From NCBI RefSeq assembly GCF_963855985.1, contig NC_087096.1:8122001-8186000 (forward strand): 64,000 nt of DNA, given 5' to 3'. The stretch is from Ostrinia nubilalis (taxonomy: Eukaryota; Arthropoda; Insecta; Lepidoptera; Crambidae). Below are positions 13,147 to 27,639 of the stretch, piece after piece. The translations under genes and the position numbers were made by a program. The notes beneath the pieces are model-generated. The model saw only the letters and a program-made list of their open reading frames with translations. It was not told where the DNA came from and made no database searches. How positions within the stretch are numbered: position 1 is the first letter of the stretch; every line of letters starts with the position of its first letter.

Positions 13147-13244
13147 AGAGAGAAACATAGAGATAATGTTTTCTGAGGTGCTTTCCATGGTCAACCATAT
13201 CCGAATAGTTATTGACGCGTTCCGATGCGAATGCGTCGAAGGAT

Positions 13245-13335
13245 TCAAGGCGCGGCCGCGTCGCCCGGCCGCGGGGCCACCATGACGAGGCTGTCGTCGC
13301 TCGAGTACCGCTTCATAGTCGCCGCACTGGCCTGG
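13245..13335 (-). CDS. Kinesin exon 14: C-terminus and stop
   Basis: Acceptor 'tatctatgcag'. Encodes [20 protein letters not shown] then PRPGDAAAP and TGA. Confidence 0.75.
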
Positions 13336-16300
13336 CTGCATAGATACACAAGAATTCAATAACAGGTATAATTAAAAGGCGTAAATGGTACGCCTATCAA
13401 TAAGGAAAATAACTTTTTATTTGATTTGATTTGATTTGATTTTTTCCTCGAAAGATTTTGGCAAAGTGCGAATATACAGGTGATGCATCACAAATACATT
13501 CTTGACCGACTTTTAAAACGTCTTTAGTGGGTAGACAGACCTTGAGTATTTAAGTATTCTAAACAAGTACACTTAAAACTTTTGTATTATAAATTTTCAT
13601 TCACAAGCAGTATCAAAGTAAAGGTTGCAACGCAACCTTAACTTTACCTGTCATTTACTTATTTATTCGCGCTATTCGTTTTCATATACAAACTTCGACA
13701 GTGTGGGTTAATGTTGAACGCTCGTTGGTGGTGGTTGGTAGTCTTTGAGAGAACCTTTACTTAATTTATTTCATGAAGTATGCCTCTTCTCACGGCTTTG
13801 AGTCTGTTTAGGTGTGTAAACTAACTACATTGTATTTTGAAACTCTTTCTTTCTTAACAAAAACTTAATAGGTACTTAGTATGTATGAATTTTCAGATTC
13901 GTATAAAAAATTTCACCCCTTCATCAATATTTTTGCGACAAAAAGTAACAATGTCTTTCATGAAGGCACAATAACCAATAAGAAAATTAGTTCATCAATT
14001 CGCCAAATATCAGCATAGATTATAATGTAAGCACAATATTATAAGCGTCAAATGTCCGTAAGATAGTTTAGCGAGGCGAAATGATTTATTTTGTCATGCC
14101 AATGAACCTGTATCTGGTCCTTGGGCGTGGCGTGGGCGCCAGGCGCGGCAGGCGCTCGAAGGCGAGCGTGCCGCCCGAGCCCGAGCTCGAGCCGCGCCCC
14201 GACCCGCTCGAGCTCTCCGACCACGCCAGCTCCGACATGCTACAACACCACAAAGAACCCTCGTCACTGGTGGACACAGTCAACATTCAATAGTACATAA
14301 AGGAAATTCCCTCATCAAATCTATGAGGTAAAGACGCTTTCTGAGCTCGGGAAATATTCTGTCTTTACTAATGACAGACTAATATTTTCTTATGATTTCC
14401 TTTTGTCATAGGGGTATTGTGCTTCATCGTCGTTATGTGTGTGTGACTTTATTTTGTTATGTTTCAACGATTTTGTTGAAGTTTATGTTATTGTATTCGT
14501 TTTGAAAAAATAACTCTAAAAAATAACAGTACTCCTTATTCTTGGTGCATGTAACATGAAATGCACATTCTTTCAGCTGCTCGTGAAATAACACTAATTG
14601 TACTATTGTACCTATGCACTTACTGCTATTTACCTACCTTGTTGAGATAGGCGGAAGCCTGTAGGTGGGCGTGTATACGTCGTTACTCTCTGTGTACGTA
14701 GAGGCGTGGATCTCTTGTTGGTACAGCTCATATAATTGTCCAAGCTCAGGAGGTATACCAATGCTCATTTCTGAAAAAAAAAACATACAACTTACTCATA
14801 CATGTGCGAGAAAAAGACACAGAATGAATTCTTTACTAGAAATCCTAAATAACTTCGAACTTAGAAGCAAGCACGTAAATATTCACGAAATTAGTATTTT
14901 TCAACTATTCGACCACAACTCGGACTCTCGAATATCTCAAGAGTTCAGCACTGCAAGTCTAGTTGTAGAAGAGAAACCGCTCACCAGGCTATAGCATATG
15001 TAGTGATTTTGAAACGATGTTGTAAAGTCGACTGTACCTTCTTCATAGTCATCGGCACATCAGACTAGGTACCCATTTTTGTTGCATAGTTAGTAGTTGC
15101 TTTTATTATAGCTACATCAGAACTAAAGAGTTTTAGCTTGATTTGTCGTCTGTAGTTTATTTATAAGGCAACCTTCAAGCGCCCGCGCCGCTGGCGCGTG
15201 ATGATCTCGTCGGAGAGGCGTCGCTGCGCGTCGCGGCGCTGCAGCGCGAGGTCGGGCACACCAGCGCCGCCAAGACAGCTAGGAGTCGGAGTGGTCCCCA
15301 TGGCCGAAATCGGTCGGATGGATCATCATCATCATCATCATCATCATACCTAACATAGAGAAGTACTTGTAGTTTGTACAAAAATCAACCTTCAAGCGCC
15401 CGCCGCTGGCGCGTGATGATTTCGTCGGAGAGTCGTCGCTGCGCGTCGCGGCGCTGCAGCGCGAGGTCGCGGCGCCTCAGCTTGTGCGCGCGCGCAGCCC
15501 GCTCGCCCTGCAGCGCCAGCTTGTCCGCCTCCATTTACATTGTGTAGTCTAACGAGCTGTCGACTCTGCCTAACATAGAGAAGTACTTGTAGTTTGTACA
15601 AAAATCAACCTTCAAGCGCCCGCCGCTGGCGCGTGATGATCTCGTCGGAGAGTCGTCGCTGCGCGTCGCGGCGCTGCAGCGCGAGGTCGCGGCGCCTCAG
15701 CTCGTGCGCGCGCGCAGCCCTCTCGCCCTGCAGCGCCAGCTTGTCCGCTTCCAGCTCGTGCACGCGGCACACCAGCGCCAGAACCTCGCGCTCCGGCCCG
15801 CTGCTGATGCGCGCGGGCAGCTCCTATGCGACCAATGAATTATAGTTTAACGCACGTTGAACAGTAGCTTAAACTTCGAAATAAAAAAGGTTTATGTTTT
15901 TAGAAGCAATCGTCAAATCTTTTTAACTTAACGGATATTTTGTACCAAATAACTTAAAAGAAGAGTCACAACAAATTCATAGAGCTACCTGTTCGGTATC
16001 GAAAGAAGCAAAGTTTCAACAGTTTACAAAATACTACAAGTGTGAGTATACATACATAGAGCATAGCAAGCTACACTGAATAAATAGCACAACTGCAAAG
16101 CAAGTATTTCAAAGACTCAATGACAGTAGTAGGACTAGGTAAGCGAAGTCCGATTACCTATTACATTGACCTGCTATATTTTACTTATTACATTGTCCTA
16201 ACAAGCTAGCACGGGTATTTTGAAAAAAACCTGTTAGTTTTGTAAGTACTTAGGGCGATTAAGTAATTTTTCTTCATTAAGGTTTACCTGACTTTTTATT

Positions 16301-19300
16301 TGTTAAAAGCTTTCAATGTACATGCTTGGCACCCTTCAAGATGTCAAGATAGGGTTGGTGTAACATGTTGGTAAATATTGTATAATTTTTCATAGCCATT
16401 TTAAAAGGTTAAGTGTCGCTATAAGTATTAGAAGCCGTTAATAACATGGTTGAGCAAGGTCACATTTTTATTTCAAATGAAAGTAAGTATAGGTGATCGG
16501 TTTTCTAGTGCTGCAGATTTCGTATAAGAGAAGGTAGGTTACTGGATTCAGAATGGTGATATCATGAAGCATTACGAGTACTTATCTGCTCGTTTTCACC
16601 ATTAATCCCTAATTTTTAAGTGGCCCCTATGGAATCAAAATTCCTGTTATATGTTACCACACTTAAAAATTAGGGATTGATGGTGAAAACAGGCAATATG
16701 TCGTAAACTATTTAGCACCACCTACTCAAATTCTTTGTTTTACTCATGGTCAGCTGGAAGAGAATGCCACATGGCATTAAGCTCGCCTTTTTGTACCGAT
16801 CATTTTATGTGTATGCAATAAAGTCTTTAAAGAAATAAATAAATATTTGTTACCTGCTCCAGCTGCGCGCCTCGCAAGCGCACTTGCTCGAGCTGGCGCT
16901 CGACGCGGTCGCGCTCGGAGCGCGCCGCCTCCTGCTCGCGCTCCACGGCCGCCAGCTCCGCCCACGCCTGCTCCACGGCCACCTCGGCCTCGGCGCGCTC
17001 GCTGCCGCTTGTCGACATGCCAGTGCCACCTCTGAAAAAACAAACTTAATTAGCTAAAGGATAACACTGATTCCTGATAAAGTTTTACATATCTCTTCTC
17101 TTAACTGTCTCAGTTTACCGTCCACATGACTAACCACATCTGCCAGAAATTCGTCTGCGTACCTATAACTTTGCTGGGTGCTTAATCTTGATCCAGACAA
17201 GCTAATCGGTTTGTACAGCCTATTGAACCTCGCTTCCCAGTGAGAAATAGTCGCGTGCTGTCTTTCAGCGTCCAGCGCTAAGCCCAACAAATGGCTGTCG
17301 AGCTCCATCAGACGTCGCCGCAGGCGCATCTGCTGCTTGAAAGTAGACACAATTGCGTCGCGCAAATTCTTTAGATGAGCTGCGCTTTCTTCGCTTTGCT
17401 CTTTTGTGAGCTCTTCTTCTTTGTGCTGACTTATTAGATCCTCTTTTGATCTGTTAAATTAGAACAATTTATTATTATAGGTACATGATCTAATTTCGAT
17501 AACTGTTAAATAATAAAGACTCAATTCACAGCTACCTTGAACGGTCGTCTTTCATCTTAGACTTGAGCCGAGAGATCTCTTCTCGCAACTCGGTGATGAC
17601 TGTGCGATATTGAGACATGTGCATTGGAGTCTCTATCAACTCACGTTCTACCTGAAAATTGACGCTTACATTATAAACTATCCATTTTACGGTGGCAAAC
17701 GATGACGTTAGTATGTTACAGATTATAATTTACCCTATTAGTAATAGAAGAAGCACGCTGCGCGTAGTGCAACGTCGAGCGAGTGGTCTCCCTGTGCGCG
17801 GCGCCCGGCGCGACGTGCGCCACCATGGCCGTCCGACATCGGCCGCCCAACACCTCTCTTAGCAAACGCGTCAGCTTCGAGTCACGGTAGTTTACGTATC
17901 TAGAACCAAACCAAAACCCGTGAACTTCTAAGAGCTTTACCGTTCTACCACGAAAGTTTTGTCACGATTAACCGTGGAAAAATGATTTGATTATAGTCAC
18001 AGTCAATAAACATTTGATTCAAATGTCTCTATTGTGACGCTTTAACATGCATGTGATGGGACGCCCATGCATTATAAATTAGATATCAAAATAATGAAGT
18101 GATGTTTACTGCCACCACGTGTTGGTAGGTGTTTTATTTTGTGGATTCCTTTCCTTCATGTTTCATTATTCAGATGAGTCACGGTAATAGTGTGCCCTAT
18201 TATTATCACGTGATGGATCGTCATGCAATGTTAGTATAAAATCACGCCATTTTATGTTTGGAATTTGTACCTATCTTCTGATAGACATTTTATATATTGT
18301 TGTTTTTTATCAATTCGTTGCATACTTCTAAAGCCTAAAGCAACTCTTTAAGTACTAATACCATGCCTATGTCATTAGAAGTTACTGAAGAAAATTATCA
18401 AATAATATAATAATATGTATTTAGAGAATAATGTAGGTACTTTGATAAAAAAAATATGTCCATTTTTTCAATCTTCCTCCTCTGAATGTTAAAATACTTA
18501 GGAAACTATTATTTTAGTACTCGAAGTCCCTAGTTTTTTTTTAAGAAATACACATGATAACTTTGTACATACCTAGCTCCTCCCGAGAGTGCCATTATGC
18601 AGTTTCCCAGCGCCAGCAGCGAGCGGTTAATGTGCGCGCCTTCGAGCCGGCGCGCGCGCAGCCCCGCGCGCTCCGAGCCCGCCAGGTCGATCAGGAACAG
18701 CCGCCCGCGCTGCACGCCGCCCTCCACCTGGATGCTCACCGTCACACTGTCAAAAAACAAAATCAAAATCAAAAATATTTTATTCAATTTAGACCACTAG
18801 TGGCACTTATGAACGTCAAAATACAGTAAATAAAAAAAGTAGCCCTTATGGAGCACTTTACATGTCTTCTTATCTTTTGGGCCCTACCAGCGCCTCGAGA
18901 CAAACATATGGCAAGTGCTGAGAGGAAACGCCGAAACAAACATGTCCAGGAGGATATGGTAAACTACGAATTTGAAATGCCAAAGCCAAAAAAAATTAAA
19001 TAGTAGGTAATCATAAATAGGCTGTAGCTCAACATATACTACATCCTTAATTGCGCAAAGGAATGTGGAAAATATTTTTTTGTTTCAGTATCGTCAAAAA
19101 TGAGAAGATAAAATCTTTATAGAAGCTAGTCTGGTACTCGTAGCGCGTAGAACCCTGCTACGGTTCGTAGACGTCGTAGCACACTCCAGACCAGTCTCAG
19201 ATTCGGGAGTTTGCTACGAATGAAGCATGGAGCTGCTACGAGTGTCATTCCGTAGCGAGAGAATGCTACGAAACCAAAGTCGTAGCAGCCCGCCTGTGTT

Positions 19301-22300
19301 ATCGGGACTAGGGATCGCGGATGAAAAAAATGTCGTTTAAAAATCGAAACATTCTAAACCAGTGGCAACATAGCTGCAGTGGCACGTAGCTGGAAACGAG
19401 CTAACGGACTTCTTGGTGGGAATGTGAAGCGTCATGTTAGCGGTTTTGTTTTATTTTCTAAAATTCATGTTTAGCAAATAAAACAAAACAGCGTAGCGTG
19501 ATTCTTCGGATTCTCTCAAGTAGTCCATATGAAGTCTCAGTAACTCACTACAACTTTACTGAGACTCATCTATCATCCTTCATTATATCATTATTTAAAC
19601 CAAGTCCCTTCCCACTTGGTCCCATTTTGTAACTCGTCTCACTTGAAACTTGAAAATGACACAAATCAAGTCGGCCTCGACGTGTATTGCCAACATCAAA
19701 AAAGAAGAAGAAGAAGAAGAACGGGCTAACTTCAGGTGTAACCAAAAACTTTTCTCAATTACTCAATGAGGGCTATCGTTTTTATACTAGTAACAGTTGG
19801 CACCCCTGGCGATTGACAGGACCTTACTCTACAGTGGCGCCATCTTGATGAGTGCAAATGCGATAGTCCTCCTACCACTTTAGCGCTCACCAGTTGGTGC
19901 CACTGTCTTCGCTACTAGCAAGTGACAGGACCTTACTCTACAGTGGCGCTAACTGGTGAGCGCTAAAACGATAGCCCTCATTGGAATATTGTCATCCTCA
20001 CCTCAGCAGCGCGTGGCCCCTTGACGAATGTTCGTTGGCGTGCGTGGGCTCGGCGGTGCGCGCGCGGTCTCCCCTCGTCAACAGCTCGCTGACGTGCGCA
20101 GCGCTGGTGGCGCGCACCTCGCTCAGGCCCGCCACGACGGGCGCGCCGCTGCCGCCTTCGTCCCGCAGCTCCAGAGGACCCGCACTCGGGTTCAGCAAAT
20201 CGCGAATGTTCTCATTGTAGATTTCTATGTATGACATCTTCACCTAAGACAAGAGTCAATGTTAAAAGCTTGAAACAACCACAGATTCCTTTTTACTAGG
20301 ACTTTCCTAGCCTCTAGATTTATCGGTGAGTAGTAACAATCGTGAAGGCGTGTCCACTATTATCTTACTTATCTCTTAACATGTTTATTAAAGGTCAACG
20401 GAAGCTTATAAATCTTTCTTTGAATTGGATTTATAAGTAGGTACAGTCAATGAGATTTATCCAGTGGTTTTTTGACGTAGATTTAATATTTTTTTTGTGC
20501 TCGTAAAATGTGTTTACAGAAATACCTAAACCATTTCCGCTAATGTAAAAGCATAATTCTCGTACGTCATTCACATTAATCTTAAGGTTCCAACACTTAA
20601 TTCCGAATTTTTACATGTACGAGCTAATATTTAAGAGAAATACCCTCTGACTTTAAACATCATTAGCGATCGCTGGGCAGCTCGTTACGGCGAGCTTGTT
20701 TAGAAGTCCTCCCCTCGCTTATTGATTCCTCATTTCCACACACTTCGACGTAGAGCAAACATCCATTTGGGCTGGGACATCAAGTCCATGACTATGAATA
20801 AAAAATGTTTAACGCTAATGGGATATACGTGTATTTACCTACCTACCTTTGTTGATGTTTTACCTAGAACTGTAGCAACATTTGTACTGGAAGCTTTACA
20901 TGACCATTCTAATCGACTGATAATAACAGCGTACGGATCAATGATTGATTGCAATCGACAGCAATAAAAAACACACATTTCCACGAGTATATACTTGTAC
21001 TGGTAGGTATACCAATACGATATCCTCAAACAGCGCCTATTCATTTCATACGAGCTATTTTACATAAAACAAATGCACGGTACGCTAAGAATGTGTAGGA
21101 AATCCACGAGTGTAAGCTTCCACTAGTAATCGTATGCGGTGACCGTGAATGCCTTAAATAAACCTTTTTATTTTAAAATTATATTAAAGCTCTTAATTAT
21201 TAGACTTGTTCAGTTTTAAGTAAAAAATATTAACAGCATTTATCACAAAAGAAGGTTTTAAACGAGGCTTAAACAAACTGGTACATAATATAAAATTCTG
21301 TTAGAAAGGAAAACACGTTTTATTGCTTTGTAATCAATTAATTATTCAGTCAATTGACTTAAGAAAGAGAATACGAGTGACCGTTTTGACCTCTTGTAAG
21401 GAGTTCGTCAATATACTACTACCTACTTTGTAACTTCCGCATTCCACTACCCCAATTTTGCAACAAATTACTACAATGAACGGGTTTACTTATTTACTGT
21501 AAAAAGAAAACTCAATACGGTTTTTTAAGATTTAGTATTCTCCTTAAATCATCGAGAAAACTCTTGGTAGTTAACTATGATACGGTGCATATTAAATAAT
21601 ATAATGTGAAATATTTATTAGTTATTTACAACTGAAGACCATACAACATTTTGCTACACATTTAAAAACGAAGAAAGACCGTCGCAAGATACAGCAATAA
21701 TATAACATTAGAAAAGAAAAGTTTTTCATTATTGTCCCTTTTTGTATTTGTTATGACGGTGAGCATGACGTATTAGGCTTTCAAACAAGGATTGTTTAAA
21801 AAACACATGGCTCATTGGCAGACGCAATCGGCTGTGTTTGCACTACAATAGACGCCTTTATCAAAAAGGCACGATTTCATTCAAATGCAAAGGTTACTTG
21901 AAAACGGTGACTTGCGATGAGGTGTTGAGTGACTAATAACACCAGCATGAGTTTCAGTTCAACAGCCTTGAATGGAGTTCATAAAAATTGGGTTAATGTT
22001 GCGAAGAAGGTTTAGAATTTGTTAAGAAGATAGTAAAGGTGTTGAATCGAAAAACAATAATGGTTATATTTTAAATATCCTTAATTAGGTCTTGAATGTC
22101 AACTTGTATCATTAACTGTATCTGATTGCAATCTCATAAATGATCTCCCAAAAGACAATTTTATTTAGATAGGTATATGGTAATAATTCTCTCAATAAAG
22201 ATCTTTTTCACCAACCAAATTGATGTTTATTAAATTCAAAAAGACTATTTATTTAAAAAAAAATGTGCCTTGTAATTATTGGTCCATGTTGTCAAACATC

Positions 22301-25300
22301 AGCTAAGGTCAACTCCGGAAACACCTTTAATTTTCGTAATGTCCTCATCCTATTATTATGGAAAACACGTATACAATAACAGTAATGAGTCTATTACTTA
22401 AGACTTAGAAAATGACTTCCTGATCTACAACTACGTCAAGTGGGTATTGTTCGAGTAATGCGGCTGAAAATAATTACTTTTGAAGGAGTTGTGAAATGGG
22501 CTGGTGCATTGCGATTTCATTTCCATAAGTCGGTCGGGTTTATGGCTGTGCAGCCAGGATTACTGTAAGTAATGGTCGGTGCCGCAGGATGTTATCGGGC
22601 GCTCGTGGCCGCGCGAAGCCTTAATCGCCGACGTTATCGCGCTATCAAAATGTCGGCTGAATACAACACTCCTCACTATCTACGTTATTGATATAACAAA
22701 AACACTATTTTTACCTACTTATTATATACTTTCTAGCCACACTTTTCATTGCGTAGTACATACGTTCTTATACGAGTATAACGTATTACCTACATACTGG
22801 CAACTTATACAAACATACGTATTGATAAATTTAATTTGCGTATGCCTAATTTTGAAAAAAACTGTATTTGTTGAGCTGCCAGTAAATTATGACAAGTCTC
22901 TATATCTTTGACTGAAGAAAAACGAAAGATCTACGAAAGAACAGCGTCGTAGCATCACTGAGATGCTATGAAACCATGCTGAATGGATACCTTTTCAGTA
23001 TCGTAATAATACGCGAATATAATATTTATAAATATTGAAAATTTTGTTGTTTATTATAATAATATGTGATGATGATACTGAATAAATGTTTTTTCTTTCT
23101 TTCTTTCAAAAACAGGTAATTTTCGCAATGTAGGTACCCATAAATGGCATGTGTATTAATTTTTGTACGTAACTGAATTTATCACATTATTTTTATTTAA
23201 TAATTAGGTAATTCGTTTATTCTTATCCATAATAATTGAATCGTTGCTATCTCTTAACGTAAATAAAATGAGATACGCCTAATAAGTGACGATGACGAAA
23301 TCATGTGTAGCACACATGCAAAGCACATGATAATCTTTGATGGTATGTAGGTATGTACTTAGACTATTGATTTTTCAATGAGGTTTCTAAATTGAAGTTC
23401 AGCATTATTACGGCACCATCACTTACGGGGGGTGTGAGGTTGGCGTGCCCGGGTAAAGGTTATAGCTGTCGCGCCGCAGTCACTACTCGCGTCAGCCGTG
23501 AATGCCTTACTTAAATTTTAACGCCCCTCTTCCAATCAAATAGGGTATTTCTGTTACGTCAAAGGATCACAATATTCAAGTGTTTCAACACTGATCTTAA
23601 AATACTTCTTCACGTTCCAATAAAGGGATACAATTTAACTTTGCATTGCATCCATATTAACCATGCCTTTTTTGTGCTTTAGGAGCTTGAAACTTTGAAT
23701 TTAAATTGTAAAAATATTGTACTGATTGCGAACACCCAAGATAAATGCTTTAAACTTTTTTTTTCAAAGAAATATATATTTTAAATATTAACTTGACGGC
23801 CAAAAGAGGCTCGTAACTTTTAATCACTCAATATCAAGTAATCAATACAATTAAATAAACACGACGTTCAGTTCATTAGGTCGATGTATTCAATAGAGCC
23901 TAATAGGGCACTGACTGATGACTGAGTCCGTTTAATTACCACAAAAGTTTTGTCCTTAATACAATGGTGTTTGTAAATGGCATACTTCACCGTAAAGGCG
24001 CTAATGACGAGGCGAAAAGACGCTCAATACCCTGATGGTAGTCCCGGCGTCAATCACGCGAGGGCCGCGTGCCGACAGTGACCTTGCGGTGGTGGTACAA
24101 GGGAGGAACCACCTCCTCCCAGACACATTTGACAGTTGACAGCCATTGTCCTACAAGACAAGCCATTGACCTAAAAGTTTCAGGGTTTGTTCAGGCAAGC
24201 AAATAATAATTACCATGATATCTTTGTGTATGCCGTAAAATTAAAGAAATGTTTTTACCAATTTCCTTAATACTTACAAAGAAAGACTTTGTCCCTGAAA
24301 ACTGATAAGTACCTACTGCCACAGTAAAGGACATTGTCAGAAACCGCCTAAAAAACCGCCCAAAAACATTAACCCATCATAATTATTTTCTATTTTTTTT
24401 AATACATTAAGCACCCTTTCATTCTAATGGACACTTAAGCATTGAAAAATTAAATAAATAAGTCTTTTAACGTTTATTCTATAATACTATTACAACTTCC
24501 GGACGTTTTGGTGCGTGGCATAGTCTAAAACCTATCAAGTTCCATAATTTTTGCCGATAAAATCTGTACGAGGCATTACCGTACTTTATTGCTGGGAGTC
24601 CATGTATAGTGATGTTCCTGCGGCCATCATAGACAATAAAATATCGATTTTGAAAATAAAATAAATCGATTAAACTGCTTCGAAGACTAGATTTGCGTTA
24701 AAAGCTAAAAAGATATTGACACTATTACAAGAAGATATCTAAAGTGTCCAACTGGTCGAAGGTCGTAAATAAAATAAAAATAATTAGGACCATAAACTGA
24801 TATTCATGGTATCATAACTGTAAAAGTGTCAGAATCCGATGTTGAATCCAATGCCAGTTGAAGTGTGAGAAACATAATATACAACGTGTCCCAAAATTCA
24901 AGGATAAGCTGGCGCCGCAGGATGGACATAGTCATGACTACTTTAGGAAAAATAAGAAAAAAAATATATCTTAATTATTTTTTAAGTTACACAATAAATA
25001 ATGAAATTCTTCGAAAATTGACACCCCTTATGATATTTTACATTACCACGACCACCATTTTTTAAATATTTCTGTTTTTTTGTTTGTATCGGCAACTTAA
25101 GTAGTGCTGCTGTCCACCCCAATTCTTAAAACCCCCAAAATCCTTGCAGTTTTTACACAAAAGTTAATCAAAATATGATATTTCCTTAAAATTTTGAACG
25201 ATTTTTACTTTCACTCCACTTTGACTCGTCGTTTTGTAAAAAAAAGTATGAACACTACTGCGGCAAGTTTTTTATAAAGTTGACGCAACTATCCAAAATT

Positions 25301-27598
25301 CCAAAATGGTATAATACTCTAAGAAAACTAGTCGCAAAAAAGATATGCGTACCATTTTTACAAACACTTCGCTTGTTAGTTAGTGTGGGACAAATCTTGC
25401 AACTGAATTTAAGACCAGTTCTCCTCAACCAATTGAGCTAAAATTTGGTTACATTATGTAAGTACGATTACGATGCATTATTAAGGTACCATTGAGCTGG
25501 ATGGAGTCTGGAAGTGTCCATAAGAACTTCTAAACGAAACGGCGGAATCGCATATAGTTTGGGTTCGTTGGATTTGTCTTGTCGAGCACTTTAGTGCTAG
25601 ATGATGTCCAGAATCCTGATAATGAGTCAAGAGGTGGCCAGGAGCTGGCCAAAGGAACTCCTAAACGAAATGGCGGAAGCTTATCGAGTTTGGGTTCGTT
25701 GGATTTGACTTCCCGAGCACTTGGACCCTGAGATTGAGAAACAACTAAAAAGTGTAAAATAAAGTTATAATAAAAAAAAACTTTTTTTAAAACAAGCATT
25801 AATGCGAAATTTTAAGAAAGAATTTAACGATAAAAATAATTGTATGCAAGGTTCAAATAATTTCGAAAGCTTGTAGCGCAAACAAAAAAAAGAGGAATAA
25901 ATTCCATGCGCGATTATAACTTTATTTTAAACTTTTTAGTAGTTTCTCAATCTCATGGCCCAAGTGCTCGGGAAGACAAATCCAACGAACCCAAACTCGA
26001 TAAGCTTCCGCTGTTTCGTTTAGGAGTTCCTATGGCCAGCTCCTGGCCACCTCTTGACTTCATCATCAGCACCCTGGACATCATCTAGCACTAAAGTGCA
26101 CGAAAAGACAAATCCAATGAATCTAAACTAGATGCAATTCCGCCGTTTCGTTTAGAAGTTCCTATGGTCAGGGTCACCTCCAGACTCCATCCAGCTCAAC
26201 GATACCATAATATTGCATTGTCATCGTACTTACATAAGTATACCAAATTTCAGCTCAATTGTTTGAGGAGAACTGGTTTTCAATTCAGTTGCAAGATTTA
26301 TCCCATACTAACTAACAAGCGAAGTGCTTGTAAAAATGGTACGCATATCTTTTTTGCGACTAGTTTTCTTAGAGTATTATACCATTTTGGAATCTTGGAT
26401 AGTTGCGTCAACTTTATAAAAAACTTGCCGCAGTAGTGTTCATACTTTTTTTTTACAAAACTACGAGTCAAAGTTGAGTGAAAGTAAAAATCGTTAAAAA
26501 TTTTAAGGAAATATCATATTTTGATTAACTTTTATGTAAAAATTGCAAGGATTCTGGGGGTTTTAAGGATTGGGGTGGACAGCAGCACTACTTAGGTTGC
26601 CGGTACAAACAAAAAAACAGAAGTATTTGAAAAATTGTGGCCGTGGTAATGTAAAATATCATAAGGGGTGTCAATTTTCGACGAATTTCATTATTTATTG
26701 TATAACTTAAAAAATAATTGAGATAGATTTTTTTTCTTATTTTTCCTAAAGTAGTCATGACTATGTCCATCCTGTGGCGCCGGCTTATCGTTGAATTTTG
26801 GGACACGTTGTATATATATTTTTTTATGTGACAGGAGGCAAACGAGCAGACGGATCACCTGATATCAACCTAGTATAGTTGCCAGTCTCTCATAATCTAT
26901 GCCAATGAGGGTTTTCGCGATTGAAAAATCCGCCAGGTGGCAATACGTAGACGTGAGGTCCAAATGCTGCATGATTGGTTATTTTTGACATGACATTGAC
27001 AGATATCCACCAATCATGCAGCATTTGGACCTCGCGTCTACGTATTGCCATCTCGCGGATTTTTCAATCGCGAAAACCCTCATTCATAGCACATGTATAA
27101 TAATAGACCAAATGAACTTTTATAGATTGTGAAAGAGAAGATAAAGATTTTATTATTTTATTAAAATCTTGCCACGAGGTAGTTTTTCAGTAGAAACCAG
27201 GATTGGATAATCGCTACAGGCAAGTATCAGAACATTTTATAAATATTTTTAATCGATTATATCCTTGTGAATCGTTTTAATAAATTGTCATTTTACTTTT
27301 TCAATTAAAACTTTTTCAATCCCTAGTCTTGTCAAACTGTCATAATGTCAACAAATTATAAATGTCACGTCAGTTGACTCAATTTCAGTCTTCTGTGCGT
27401 TTATTGTATTTTTATTTCAATGAAATAGTGCTAAAGGGTTAGTACTAAAACTGAAAGCCTTTTTTCAGAAAGAAAACCAATGTGGTGCCCTTATGTAACT
27501 AGTATAGACGTTAATGATCCCTATCTTAATACAGCTCCTATTGTTAAATGTAATTTTTTCGTTAAGATACCATGAGCATTGTTAAAGACACAATAAAG

Positions 27599-27639
<41 letters not shown>

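Larger units (their letters stand above)
10838..13244. other. Convergent intergenic region and both 3' UTRs
   Basis: No further gene recognised. It should contain the 3' UTRs of the channel (+) and the kinesin (-). Very AT-rich in the middle. Confidence 0.6.

Noticed and set aside
14081..14293. Plus-strand ORF rich in Pro and Glu
   Set aside because: It is the complement of kinesin exon 13, which has splice sites and phase fit on the minus strand.
15594..15845. Plus-strand Ser/Arg-rich ORF
   Set aside because: Shadow of GC-rich kinesin exon 11.
16777..17043. Gly/Arg/Ala-rich minus-strand ORF
   Set aside because: Wrong frame of kinesin exon 10; the coiled-coil frame at 17029-16854 is the coding one.
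19140..19290. Clustered 'gctacga/cgtagc' motifs as a regulatory array
   Set aside because: Spacing is irregular and similar motifs occur at 12720 and 22945; more likely part of a dispersed repeat.
24000..24130. GC-richer patch as an extra kinesin exon
   Set aside because: No open minus-strand frame with suitable acceptor and donor; exons 4 and 5 already join in phase.
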